A stretch of DNA of 14,179 nucleotides from Solimicrobium sp040544425 (GTDB lineage: Bacteria > Pseudomonadota > Gammaproteobacteria > Burkholderiales > Burkholderiaceae_D). The stretch's first letter is position 1; each line of letters starts with the position of its first letter. The notes below the pieces were generated by a model. It ran no database searches. It saw nothing but the letters and a program-made list of their open reading frames with translations, and was not told the origin of the DNA. This document shows, piece after piece, positions 7,151 to 14,135 of this stretch. Both the position numbers and the translations under genes were made by a program. The DNA is taken from assembly GCA_040544425.1 (NCBI GenBank), contig JBEONO010000041.1, forward strand, positions 1-14,179, given 5' to 3'.

Positions 7151-8086
7151 ATGAATCAATTAGAACAGCTTAAAAAAGTCACTACCGTAGTTGCAGATAC
7201 TGGCGACTTTCAATCGATGAAAGTCTTCTCACCGCAAGACGCTACAACCAATCCTTCGCTGATCCTGAAGGCGGTGCAAAAACCAGAATACCTTCCCTTG
7301 CTGACCAAGGCGATCCAGGATCATCCTCACGCCAGCCCAAGTGAAATTATTGACCATGTTCTGGTTTCCTTCGGTTTGCAGATTCTGGCGATTGTTCCAG
7401 GTCGCGTTTCTACCGAGACTGACGCGCAACTGTCTTTCGATACGTCGGCTACGATCGCCAAAGGCCGCCATTTGATTGCCATGTACGAAGCCGCTGGAGT
7501 GCAACGCGACCGGGTATTGATTAAAATTGCATCGACTTGGGAAGGCATACAGGCCGCTGCCGTGCTGGAAAAAGAAGGCATTCATTGCAATATGACTTTA
7601 CTCTTTTCATTGGAACAGGCAATCGCATGTGCAACCGCTGGCGCCCAGTTAATCTCACCGTTTGTCGGTCGTATCTATGACTGGTATAAGAAAAGTACTG
7701 GGGAAGAATATACGGCGGAAAATGATCCTGGTGTGTTATCCGTGAAACAGATCTACAACTACTACCGCAAGTTTGGTTTTAAGACTGAAATAATGGGGGC
7801 AAGTTTTAGAAATGTGGGCCAAATTCTTGAGTTGGCAGGATGTGATTTACTCACAATCAGTCCAGACTTACTGCAAAAGTTGAGTGAATCCGATTCGCCT
7901 GTCCCGACCAAACTAAATCAGCAATCTGCTGTCGCAAGTGACTTGCGCGAGACCACACTGACTCAATCAAGTTTCCGTCTGGCCGTCAATAACAATGCAA
8001 TGGCATCAGAAAAACTTGCCGAAGGCATTCGCCTGTTTTGTGCCGATACTGTCAAGCTGGAACAATTAATATCATCAAAAAAATAG
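7151..8086 (+). CDS. tal: Transaldolase (TalB-like)
   Basis: Transaldolase moves a dihydroxyacetone unit between sedoheptulose-7-phosphate and glyceraldehyde-3-phosphate in the non-oxidative pentose phosphate pathway. The product of about 311 residues matches the TalB subfamily closely. It has VVADTGDF with SPQDATTNPSLIL near the N-terminus, and RVLIKIASTWEGI holding the Schiff-base Lys (about residue 125). CNMTLLFSLEQA, ISPFVGRIYDWYK, EIMGASFRNVGQILELAGCD and LTISPDLL follow. Two adjacent ATGs (7148 and 7151) are possible. AGGG at 7142-7145 is better spaced from the second, so I start at 7151. The gene lies close behind selD with no terminator between them. It ends at a strong shared terminator. 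Confidence 0.95.
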   Translation: MNQLEQLKKVTTVVADTGDFQSMKVFSPQDATTNPSLILKAVQKPEYLPLLTKAIQDHPHASPSEIIDHVLVSFGLQILAIVPGRVSTETDAQLSFDTSATIAKGRHLIAMYEAAGVQRDRVLIKIASTWEGIQAAAVLEKEGIHCNMTLLFSLEQAIACATAGAQLISPFVGRIYDWYKKSTGEEYTAENDPGVLSVKQIYNYYRKFGFKTEIMGASFRNVGQILELAGCDLLTISPDLLQKLSESDSPVPTKLNQQSAVASDLRETTLTQSSFRLAVNNNAMASEKLAEGIRLFCADTVKLEQLISSKK

Positions 8087-8091
8087 CGTAA

Positions 8092-8130
8092 AAAAAATCC
8101 GCCCTGATCAATTCAGCGGGCGGATTTTTT
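8092..8130. terminator. Bidirectional terminator between tal and dsbA
   Basis: A 13-bp stem (six A-T pairs, then tccgccc with gggcgga) has an A-tract on the left and a T-tract on the right. The stem reads as a U-tailed terminator from both strands. It lies 5 bases after the tal stop and 9 bases from the dsbA stop, so it serves both convergent genes. Confidence 0.88.
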
Positions 8131-8139
8131 ATCATCTGC

Positions 8140-8823
8140 TTACTTTTTACTGGCGTGATCCTTTTGCGCTCTCAAAACCAGTGCATCCAACACCTGCAAA
8201 GATGCCACCGATCCGTCAGCTTCTGACATACCAGGATTAACACCCATCACCACGCTGGGCGAAGTCATATAATGTCCGTCAACAAATAAAGTTGGTACGC
8301 CCTCGATTTTGTATGCGTCCTGCATTGATTTGGCGCGACGCATTTTCGATTCAATAGCGAATGAATGAGAAACCTCAAGGTATTTGGTTTTGTCGACGCC
8401 ATTCTTGACCACAAAATTCAACAGGTCCACATCGGAACGCATAATTGCAAATTGACGCTCGGCGTGGATCGCATGAAATATCTTGGCATGCAATTCGTCC
8501 AGCTTACCCATTGCTTCCAGCGTGTAGTACATGCGCTGCAGCGGCTGCTGTCCTTGACCAAAATCGATATGCACGCGTTTAAAAGAAATTGCATTACCCT
8601 GCTTTTTTACCCACTCAGTAATATACGGATCCAAAACATTGCAATGTGGGCAGCTGTAGAAAAAGAATTCAGTGACTTCGATCTTGCCGGGTGAATCGGT
8701 CTGTTGCGGTTGGGCCAAAATCAGAAACTCTTTGCCATTTTCCGGCGCGGCAGTACTGGCAATTGCTGCGAACGAGATCAAACCAAGAAACAACGCAACT
8801 AAGGATTTTTTAAATAAATACAT
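8140..8823 (-). CDS. dsbA: Periplasmic thiol:disulfide interchange protein DsbA
   Basis: DsbA introduces disulfide bonds into exported proteins in the periplasm and is reoxidised by DsbB. The 227-residue precursor has a signal peptide (MYLFKKSLVALFLGLISFAAIA, ending near residue 25) and a thioredoxin fold. The active site is Cys58-Pro-His-Cys61 within FFFYSCPHC, and the cis-proline loop GVPTLF has Pro177. The CPHC dipeptide is the one characteristic of strongly oxidising DsbA proteins. It starts 13 bases after the SPOR-domain gene stop, with AAGG upstream of the ATG, so it is very likely the last gene of the argS-SPOR-dsbA unit. dsbB is not in the window. Confidence 0.94.
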   Translation of the reverse strand: MYLFKKSLVALFLGLISFAAIASTAAPENGKEFLILAQPQQTDSPGKIEVTEFFFYSCPHCNVLDPYITEWVKKQGNAISFKRVHIDFGQGQQPLQRMYYTLEAMGKLDELHAKIFHAIHAERQFAIMRSDVDLLNFVVKNGVDKTKYLEVSHSFAIESKMRRAKSMQDAYKIEGVPTLFVDGHYMTSPSVVMGVNPGMSEADGSVASLQVLDALVLRAQKDHASKK

Positions 8824-8836
8824 TTTTCACCAACCT

Positions 8837-9511
8837 TTATTTAGGAGTTTTAATCACTGCAACGTCAATACTGTTTTCGGATAATTTGCTACGCATCCGA
8901 TTCATCGTATCCGTCTGGTCAAACGGACCAACACGCACCCGATATAAATTGTCACCGTCTGCATTGCTTGAGCTGATTTTTGATTCAATGCCAATTAAGG
9001 CCAGCTTGGCCCGCACGCCTTCTGCGTCGCCAGCGTCGCGGAACGCACCTACCTGCAGGTAATAGGCCGGCGCATCGACGTCACTCTTTGCGTTAGTCGG
9101 ATCAGTAAGTTTAACGGTTTTAGGATCACCCTTGGCGCCGTCTGGCTTGACAGCATCCGGGGCACGCACTGCCACCGATTGCCCGCCAGGGTTATTAGTA
9201 TCAGGTGGCACAGTGCCGACATCTGCTGCTCTATTGGCATTAGACATAATTTCTTTTGCCGAACTGCCATACAAAGGTTTGTTCGGGTCGGTTAATTGTA
9301 TCGTCGGCGCATCGCCAGATTTGGCAATTCCCAATTTATTGGTGAATGGTGTCGATGTCTTGGTAATCATTAATGCTACGACCACCGCAATCGACAACCC
9401 GATCACCAAACCGATAATAATGCCCAGTATAGTTCCACCAGACTGTTTATTCTGTTTGCTCGGCGTATTGCCAGCCTTACTTTTCCCATTGCCGTTCGTA
9501 TTACTCTTCAT
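8837..9511 (-). CDS. SPOR-domain membrane protein (FtsN/DedD-like)
   Basis: A 224-residue bitopic inner-membrane protein. It has a short charged, Asn/Lys-rich cytoplasmic N-terminus and one transmembrane helix at about 27-49 (GTILGIIIGLVIGLSIAVVV). A long Pro/Asp-rich periplasmic linker follows, then a C-terminal SPOR domain at about 148-221 (AYYLQVGAFRDAGDAEGVRAKL and LYRVRVGPFDQTDTMNRMRSKL). SPOR domains bind denuded septal peptidoglycan, so a role at the division site is likely. The layout fits FtsN but the sequence alone does not separate FtsN from other SPOR proteins. I chose 9511 because AGGAGG lies immediately upstream, though only 3 bases away. An earlier ATG at 9538 has no ribosome site and would run through that AGGAGG. 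It lies 42 bases after argS and 13 before dsbA. Confidence 0.85.
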   Translation of the reverse strand: MKSNTNGNGKSKAGNTPSKQNKQSGGTILGIIIGLVIGLSIAVVVALMITKTSTPFTNKLGIAKSGDAPTIQLTDPNKPLYGSSAKEIMSNANRAADVGTVPPDTNNPGGQSVAVRAPDAVKPDGAKGDPKTVKLTDPTNAKSDVDAPAYYLQVGAFRDAGDAEGVRAKLALIGIESKISSSNADGDNLYRVRVGPFDQTDTMNRMRSKLSENSIDVAVIKTPK

Positions 9512-9553
9512 AGGCCTCCTGTTACGCCATGATGTCATTACTAAAAAAGTGAA

Positions 9554-11290
9554 TTACATTTTTGTCGGCGCACTGACACCGATAAGGGTCAAGCCGTTCA
9601 GTAAAACCTGCTTGGTGGCCAGCAACAGCGCAACGCGGGCCTTTTTCAAATCGACTTCGTCAACCAAAACCCGCTCCGCATTGTAATAGCTATGCATCTC
9701 ACCTGCCAGTTCGCGCAGATAAAAAGCCACCTGATGGGGTCCTAATTCGTCCAATGCACGTTCCAGGCTTTCTGGAAATTCGGCAAGTTTAGCGAGCAGA
9801 CTCGCTTCACGTGGCGCTGTTAACCGGGTCAGGAAGGTAAAGTCCGTATCAGCAATTACCTCTGCCACCAGTTCATCGCCAACCTTTTCCAGCACCGAAC
9901 AAATTCGCGCGTGCGCGTACTGAACGTAATACACCGGATTCTCATCCGAACGTTCCAGGGCGACATTCACATCAAACACAAATTCAGTATCGGCCTTACG
10001 CGAGATCAGGAAGAAACGGACAGCATCCCGACCGACCTCGATATTGCCGTCACCCGACCACTCGATTAAATCACGCAGCGTGACATAGGAACCTGCCCGT
10101 TTGGATAATTTGACTTCAGCCCCGTCCTTCATGACCGTGACCATCTTATGCAACACATAATCCGGATAGCCCTGCGGAATGCCCATATTGACTGCCTGCA
10201 AACCAGCGCGAACTCGTGCGATGGTGCCATGGTGATCGCTACCCTGAATGTTCACGGCCTTCTTAAACCCGCGCTGCCATTTGCTGATGTGGTAAGCGAC
10301 ATCAGGTACAAAATAAGTAAAGGTGCCATCCGACTTCTTCATGACCCGATCTTTATCGTCGCCATAATCGGTACTGCGCAGCCATAGCGCACCATCCAAC
10401 TCGTAGGTCTTGCCAGATTTTTGCAGGGCACTCACTGTCTCGGCCACTTTACCGTCGGTGTACAGGGAGGACTCCAAAAAATAATGGTCAAACCTGACAC
10501 CGAACGCCTGCAGATCAATATCTTGCTCACGCCGCAGGTAACAAACACTGAAATGGCGTATCGAATCAATGTCTTCGACATTGCCGCTGGCCGTCACAGT
10601 GATTGATGATGCATCACCATCTGTTGAAGCCACGGTTTTTCTGGCCAGGAAATCGTCGGCGATTTCCTTGATGTATTCGCCGTTGTAAGCCGATTCAGGC
10701 CAACCTTCCTGACCCGGCGCCAATCCACGCGCACGGGCTTGTACCGACAAAGCGAGATTCCCGATCTGCACACCGGCATCGTTATAATAAAACTCGCGCG
10801 TTACCGCAAATCCCTGTGCGGTCATCAATGCTGACAAGGCGTCGCCCAGTGCGGCCTGCCGTCCGTGGCCGACATGCAGTGGTCCAGTCGGATTCGCCGA
10901 CACAAATTCAATCACCACTGGGGTATTGGAGCCGCGCGTACTCTTTCCGTAGTCGACACCAAGATTCAGAATCTGCCTCACAACTGCCTGCCTGGCCGAA
11001 TCCTGGATACGTATATTGATAAATCCCGGGCCGGCAATTTCTGCGCTGGCAATGACGCCATCGGGATGGGCCAACAAACTGGCAACGATTATTTGCGCCA
11101 ACTCACGCGGATTTTTTTTGAGCGGTTTAGCAATTTGCATGGCGATATTGCAGGCGATATCGCCATGCGCCGGATCGCGCGGACGTTCCAGTGTCGGCAC
11201 AATTTCCAATACAGGATCAGCACTCATCAACAACGGTGCAATTGCTTTATTTATAAGTGTGAAAATATGTTGTTTTTGTTGAGCGAGCAT
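9554..11290 (-). CDS. argS: Arginyl-tRNA synthetase
   Basis: ArgRS is the class I synthetase that charges tRNA-Arg with arginine. The 578-residue protein has the N-terminal Add1 domain (about 1-95). The catalytic core has SANPTGPLHVGHGRQAALGD (HVGH, the HIGH motif, at 139-142). The KMSK-like loop is KLSKRAG at 394-400, and the C-terminal DALR anticodon-binding domain spans about 455-578 with YVQYAHARICSVL at its start. A small Ser/Thr-rich insert sits at about 218-240. The open frame reaches back to 11413, but residue 42 of that frame (ATG at 11290) is where family similarity begins. A longer start would overlap rdgC. TATAAT lies about 27 bases upstream of this ATG. It is the first gene of the argS-SPOR-dsbA cluster. 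Confidence 0.95.
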   Translation of the reverse strand: MLAQQKQHIFTLINKAIAPLLMSADPVLEIVPTLERPRDPAHGDIACNIAMQIAKPLKKNPRELAQIIVASLLAHPDGVIASAEIAGPGFINIRIQDSARQAVVRQILNLGVDYGKSTRGSNTPVVIEFVSANPTGPLHVGHGRQAALGDALSALMTAQGFAVTREFYYNDAGVQIGNLALSVQARARGLAPGQEGWPESAYNGEYIKEIADDFLARKTVASTDGDASSITVTASGNVEDIDSIRHFSVCYLRREQDIDLQAFGVRFDHYFLESSLYTDGKVAETVSALQKSGKTYELDGALWLRSTDYGDDKDRVMKKSDGTFTYFVPDVAYHISKWQRGFKKAVNIQGSDHHGTIARVRAGLQAVNMGIPQGYPDYVLHKMVTVMKDGAEVKLSKRAGSYVTLRDLIEWSGDGNIEVGRDAVRFFLISRKADTEFVFDVNVALERSDENPVYYVQYAHARICSVLEKVGDELVAEVIADTDFTFLTRLTAPREASLLAKLAEFPESLERALDELGPHQVAFYLRELAGEMHSYYNAERVLVDEVDLKKARVALLLATKQVLLNGLTLIGVSAPTKM

Positions 11291-11317
11291 GGTGAGTCCA
11301 ATACGAAAGTAAGCAGC

Positions 11318-11323
11318 ATTATA
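11318..11323 (-). promoter_or_regulatory. Consensus -10 element for argS
   Basis: On the minus strand this is a perfect TATAAT, placed so that transcription would start about 20 bases before the argS ATG. No good -35 is found at 16-18 bases, so the assignment rests on the -10 and its position in the 112-base divergent argS-rdgC gap. Confidence 0.5.
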
Positions 11324-11402
11324 CTGTGTAGTAGCATGTTTGATAGCAACAGATATTTGTATCGTTACGTGTAGAATAGGCGACTTTTTAAGTGGCAAAT
11401 CT

Positions 11403-12299
11403 ATGTGGTTCAAGAACCTGCAAATCTATCGCTTACCCGCACCATGGAAGTTCGACTTAAGTGAACTGAATACTCAACTGGCAACACAGGCGTTTCAACC
11501 CTGCAGCAATTCAGATATGCAAAGCCAGGGTTGGGTTGCGCCACGTGAGCACGGCGAATTGGCTCACAGCGTGAACCAACAGCTGTTATTGCAACTGACT
11601 ACTGAACGCAAATTGTTGCCCAACAGCGTTATCAATCAGGTAGCAAAAGCGCGCGCAATTGAAATTGAAGAGCAGCAGGGCTTTAAGCCTGGCCGCAAAA
11701 TGTTAAAGGAAATTAAAGAACAGGTAACTGAAGAGCTGATGCCACGTGCATTCAGTATCCAACGTTCAACCTTTGTCTGGATAGATCCAATTCACGGCTG
11801 GCTGATCATCGACGCATCAAATCCGACCCGATGCGATGAAGTTCTGAAGCTCCTGCTCAAATGCATCGATAAGCTGCCATTGGAAATGTTAAAGGTCAAT
11901 CTGTCTCCACTCGCCGCAATGACGGATTGGCTGGCCGGCAATGAGGCTCCAGCAGGATTTACGATCGACCAGGACACTGAATTACGCTCCAAGGCCGAAT
12001 CTAAAGCCACGGTGCGCTATGTGCGTCACACCTTGGATCCAAAGGAAATCGCCAGTCATATCGCGTCTGGCAAACAATGCACCAAACTCGCATTAACCTG
12101 GGCCGATAAGGTTTCGTTTGTCCTGACTGAAAACCTGACACTCAAGCGCATACAGGCCCTGGATGTATTGACCGAGCAGGCGGCAGCGCAACACGAGGAC
12201 GAGCGTTTAGATGGTGATTTCGCCTTGATGTGCGGTGAACTGAATCAATTAATGGCAGACTTGGTGACGGCTTTGGGTGACGAAGCAAAGCAAGCATAG
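11403..12299 (+). CDS. rdgC: Recombination-associated protein RdgC
   Basis: RdgC is a ring-forming, nonspecific DNA-binding protein of beta- and gammaproteobacteria that limits RecA loading and is needed for fitness in some recombination mutants. The 298-residue product has the family's start MWFKNLQIYRLPAPW. Further landmarks are the GWVAPRE segment, the LLPNSVINQ motif, and EIEEQQGFKPGRKMLKEIKEQV followed by ELMPRAFS. The C-terminal half ends in LNQLMADLVTALG. I chose ATG 11403 because family similarity begins exactly there. The frame is open back to 11340 but that stretch is promoter DNA shared with divergent argS. TAGAAT at 11372-11377 may be its -10. A hairpin follows the stop. Confidence 0.95.
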   Translation: MWFKNLQIYRLPAPWKFDLSELNTQLATQAFQPCSNSDMQSQGWVAPREHGELAHSVNQQLLLQLTTERKLLPNSVINQVAKARAIEIEEQQGFKPGRKMLKEIKEQVTEELMPRAFSIQRSTFVWIDPIHGWLIIDASNPTRCDEVLKLLLKCIDKLPLEMLKVNLSPLAAMTDWLAGNEAPAGFTIDQDTELRSKAESKATVRYVRHTLDPKEIASHIASGKQCTKLALTWADKVSFVLTENLTLKRIQALDVLTEQAAAQHEDERLDGDFALMCGELNQLMADLVTALGDEAKQA

Positions 12300-12324
12300 G
12301 TCATACAGTTGCCGGTATCTGATG

Positions 12325-12353
12325 ATGCCCCAACAAGCGGGCATTTATATTTT
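12325..12353 (+). terminator. Terminator of rdgC
   Basis: A 6-bp stem (atgccc, 8-base loop, gggcat) is followed by ttatattttt, 25 bases after the rdgC stop. The right arm and tail, gcgggcatttatatttt (12337-12353), recur exactly twice more, at 13940-13956 and 14099-14115 beside tRNA-Asp. Confidence 0.65.
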
Positions 12354-12357
12354 TGTA

Positions 12358-12410
12358 CCAGGACGAGTCGGCCTCAAATCGGTTTTGGCCAGCATTGGGC
12401 GCTCGTCTGG
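12358..12410. other. Possible structured element between rdgC and the orphan gene
   Basis: An outer stem (cca plus gacgag at 12358-12367 with ctcgtctgg at 12402-12410, one bulged G) encloses an inner ggcc/ggcc pair (12370-12373 and 12387-12390). It sits in a gap of about 200 bases that otherwise shows nothing coding. It might be a second terminator-like structure, a small RNA piece, or chance. Confidence 0.25.
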
Positions 12411-12505
12411 GTGATGGTGAATGTCCCGCTTTAATTCCCGCGTCCGCTGAAAAACTCGCTTCATCAATTTAAATTTGTTATTAGCCCGGGTGAACAGTTA
12501 CGTTT

Positions 12506-13450
12506 TCAGAGAGCTTCTTCTCTCTCACGTTCTTTTATCCAGCCTTCCAGCTCAACCACTGAAAACAAGTGCGGAGCTAACTTTCCTGGCTCACCGTTAC
12601 TAGAAAAGCGCATCAACTGCCCGACCTTATTAATATGAGTTAGCGTTATTTCGCCTTTTGCCAGAGCCGGACAGCACTCTTGATCCAGTTCTGATAAAAA
12701 CTTAAGGCTCATCGTAGACAAATCCAATAAAACATGGCCAAGTTCGTCTCCAAATTGCTTTTTCAGGCTTTCCTGCAACTGTGGTTTTACTAAAACATCT
12801 GCCAAAACGTCCAGATGGTCCCAAGTTAACTTGCCTAACTGGTCAGCAGTTATTTGCCCCTCTTCATAACACTTCTTAAGAAAAGGCATGACGATCAATT
12901 CACTATGCTCCCGGTAGGCGCGATATGGGCCCTTATCGGCATTCCTTAAACTGAACGTTAGCGACTCAAATTCCTGAGCATATTGGCCAATTAATCGCGT
13001 GATATCTTCAGGTATGGAGAGTTTTGCTAAGGCAGAATCAATTAACTGATCGCGTTCCTGATCAGAACCCATTGCACCCATCTCAATCAATCCATTCTGG
13101 AATGAACAACGTATACCTGCCGCTTCCAAATTTTCCCGCACATTTAACCGATTGTAGAAGCTTTCAACGTCACTGCAGCCTTCTCGCTTCATAGCTTGTC
13201 TAATCATTCCGTTTAATTCAATTTGATCGCCACATTCAAAAGCTTTTTTGAAGATGTCGCTAATCATGCGTTTAGAATCTCCCAGCTGGATAACCTTAAC
13301 CATAGCTTGCCACGTCACCTGATTTGTATTATTTATGCAATCACGAAGAGTGATGGTTGAATCCAAAAAATTGCGCTGTACTAACTCTGTTGGAGTTCGC
13401 TCTTTGAATGATGAAAAAACCGACGAAGAAAAATTACTTAACGGCTGCAT
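12506..13450 (-). CDS. Unrecognised 314-residue protein
   Basis: I do not recognise this protein. It is a single open frame with a strong AGGAGGA ribosome site 6 bases before the ATG at 13450, so I believe it is real. It has no signal peptide, no transmembrane helix and no enzyme motif I can name. It looks soluble, charged and mainly helical. The N-terminus is Ser/Phe/Thr-rich (MQPLSNFSSSVFSSFKERTP). Residues 197-221 (EGQITADQLGKLTWDHLDVL...) and about 265-281 (KGEITLTHINKVGQLMRF) look like two copies of a degenerate G-x-I-T repeat, and a highly charged tail ends in EREREEAL. The gene appears more AT-rich than its neighbours, lies alone between rdgC and tRNA-Asp, and may be horizontally acquired. 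A secreted effector or phage-derived protein is conceivable, but that is speculation. Confidence 0.75.
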   Translation of the reverse strand: MQPLSNFSSSVFSSFKERTPTELVQRNFLDSTITLRDCINNTNQVTWQAMVKVIQLGDSKRMISDIFKKAFECGDQIELNGMIRQAMKREGCSDVESFYNRLNVRENLEAAGIRCSFQNGLIEMGAMGSDQERDQLIDSALAKLSIPEDITRLIGQYAQEFESLTFSLRNADKGPYRAYREHSELIVMPFLKKCYEEGQITADQLGKLTWDHLDVLADVLVKPQLQESLKKQFGDELGHVLLDLSTMSLKFLSELDQECCPALAKGEITLTHINKVGQLMRFSSNGEPGKLAPHLFSVVELEGWIKEREREEAL

Positions 13451-13456
13451 GATAAA

Positions 13457-13463
13457 TCCTCCT
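13457..13463 (-). promoter_or_regulatory. Strong ribosome binding site of the orphan gene
   Basis: AGGAGGA on the minus strand lies 6 bases before the ATG at 13450. It is the best-placed strong ribosome site in the window and is the main support for the 12506-13450 frame and its start. No convincing promoter was seen above it. Confidence 0.7.
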
Positions 13464-13483
13464 AATATAGAAAAACTTCATTT

Positions 13484-13870
13484 TTACGAATGGCCAAAGT
13501 GAAACAAAAAATCAGCGGCGGATTCCCTGCGCTTTCCACTTTATTTCCAAACCGGTTATCTCGCACCAATTTTTTAAAAGCGGAGGTGCGCGGTAACAAT
13601 TTTGTGGATTTCAATTTAGTGCGGTCCGCAGAAATATACTGGATACGTCATAGAAACTTGATTGCGGTAAACCCGCAAAGTTGAGACCTGAAAATTATTA
13701 GCCAGACGCTGTCGGAGCAGGTCAAATTTGTAGCGATTCGTCAGCTGTGGGTATTCGAATCTTTTTCTGATTCACATGAAATCGCATTGTTTTTTGCGGA
13801 CAATGCAAAATTGAATCGATTATCCGTTTTACCAACATGAGTAGTCATCCCACATTGGGCATGGTTATCT
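13484..13870. other. Intergenic stretch without a convincing gene
   Basis: About 390 bases between the orphan gene and the tRNA-linked repeats. A 64-codon frame at 13490-13684 has no ribosome site and no recognisable product. Small hairpins are present: cgcacc/ggtgcg (13562-13590) and ttgcgg/ccgcaa with a 5-base loop (13662-13678). I see no mobile-element gene. Confidence 0.5.
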
Positions 13871-13878
13871 TTTCTATT

Positions 13879-13976
13879 CTTCCGCCGAAAACCACGCAGG
13901 TGGCTTCCCCCACTCCGCAAATGAAAAATGCCCGCTTGCGCGGGCATTTATATTTTGGCTACGTTCCCGGGACTCG
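13879..13976. repeat. 98-bp repeat, copy 1
   Basis: This segment aligns without gaps to 14038-14135 at an offset of 159 bases, with about 85 of 98 positions identical by hand count. It carries a short palindrome, the terminator hairpin and, at its right end, a diverged stretch matching the 3' end of tRNA-Asp (shared cgggactcg). The tRNA similarity stops there, so no complete second tRNA is present. Confidence 0.8.
13926..13949 (-). terminator. Terminator-like hairpin in repeat copy 1
   Basis: A perfect 10-bp stem (aaatgcccgc, loop ttgc, gcgggcattt). On the minus strand it is followed by a short T-rich tail. It is identical in sequence to the hairpin directly after tRNA-Asp and would act as a second terminator downstream of it. 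Confidence 0.65.
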
Positions 13977-13997
13977 CCCACACAAGCGCGGGCCGCC

Positions 13998-14017
13998 GAT
14001 TCGCCGGTAGGCGAATC
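13998..14017. repeat. 8-bp perfect stem-loop between the repeat copies
   Basis: gattcgcc, loop ggta, ggcgaatc. It lies in the 61-base unique spacer between the two 98-bp copies, in the interval where a tandem tRNA would be expected if the duplication were complete. It has no T-tract. Function unknown. Confidence 0.5.
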
Positions 14018-14037
14018 ACTTCCGCATTTTCTGAATC

Positions 14038-14135
14038 CTTCCGCCGAAAGCCGCGCAGGCGGCTTTCTCCACTCCAGAAATGAAAAATGCCCGCTTGCGC
14101 GGGCATTTATATTTTGGCGGAGTGGACGGGACTCG
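14038..14135. repeat. 98-bp repeat, copy 2
   Basis: Second copy of the segment at 13879-13976. It includes a perfect 9-bp stem-loop (gaaagccgc, loop gcag, gcggctttc, 14046-14067), the terminator hairpin, and the first 21 bases of the real tRNA-Asp gene from its 3' end. In copy 1 one pair of this stem is changed from G-C to A-T on both sides (13894 and 13901). Confidence 0.8.
14085..14108 (-). terminator. Terminator of tRNA-Asp
   Basis: A perfect 10-bp GC-rich stem (aaatgcccgc, loop ttgc, gcgggcattt) begins 6 bases beyond the tRNA CCA end on the minus strand and is followed by TTTTTCATTT in that direction. This is a good rho-independent terminator. Confidence 0.82.

Noticed and set aside
11291..11413. 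Longer N-terminus for ArgRS starting at 11413
   Set aside because: It would overlap the rdgC start and the argS -10, and the extra 41 residues do not resemble the family.
13490..13684. 64-codon plus-strand frame beside the orphan gene
   Set aside because: No ribosome site, no recognisable product, and it lies over the orphan gene's upstream region.
13956..14032. A second complete tRNA in the repeat spacer
   Set aside because: Only the 3' end resembles tRNA-Asp. No anticodon arm or D arm can be folded.
13879..14135. CRISPR array
   Set aside because: Only two copies, about 98 bp long with one spacer of 61 bases, and the repeat contains a tRNA end and a terminator.
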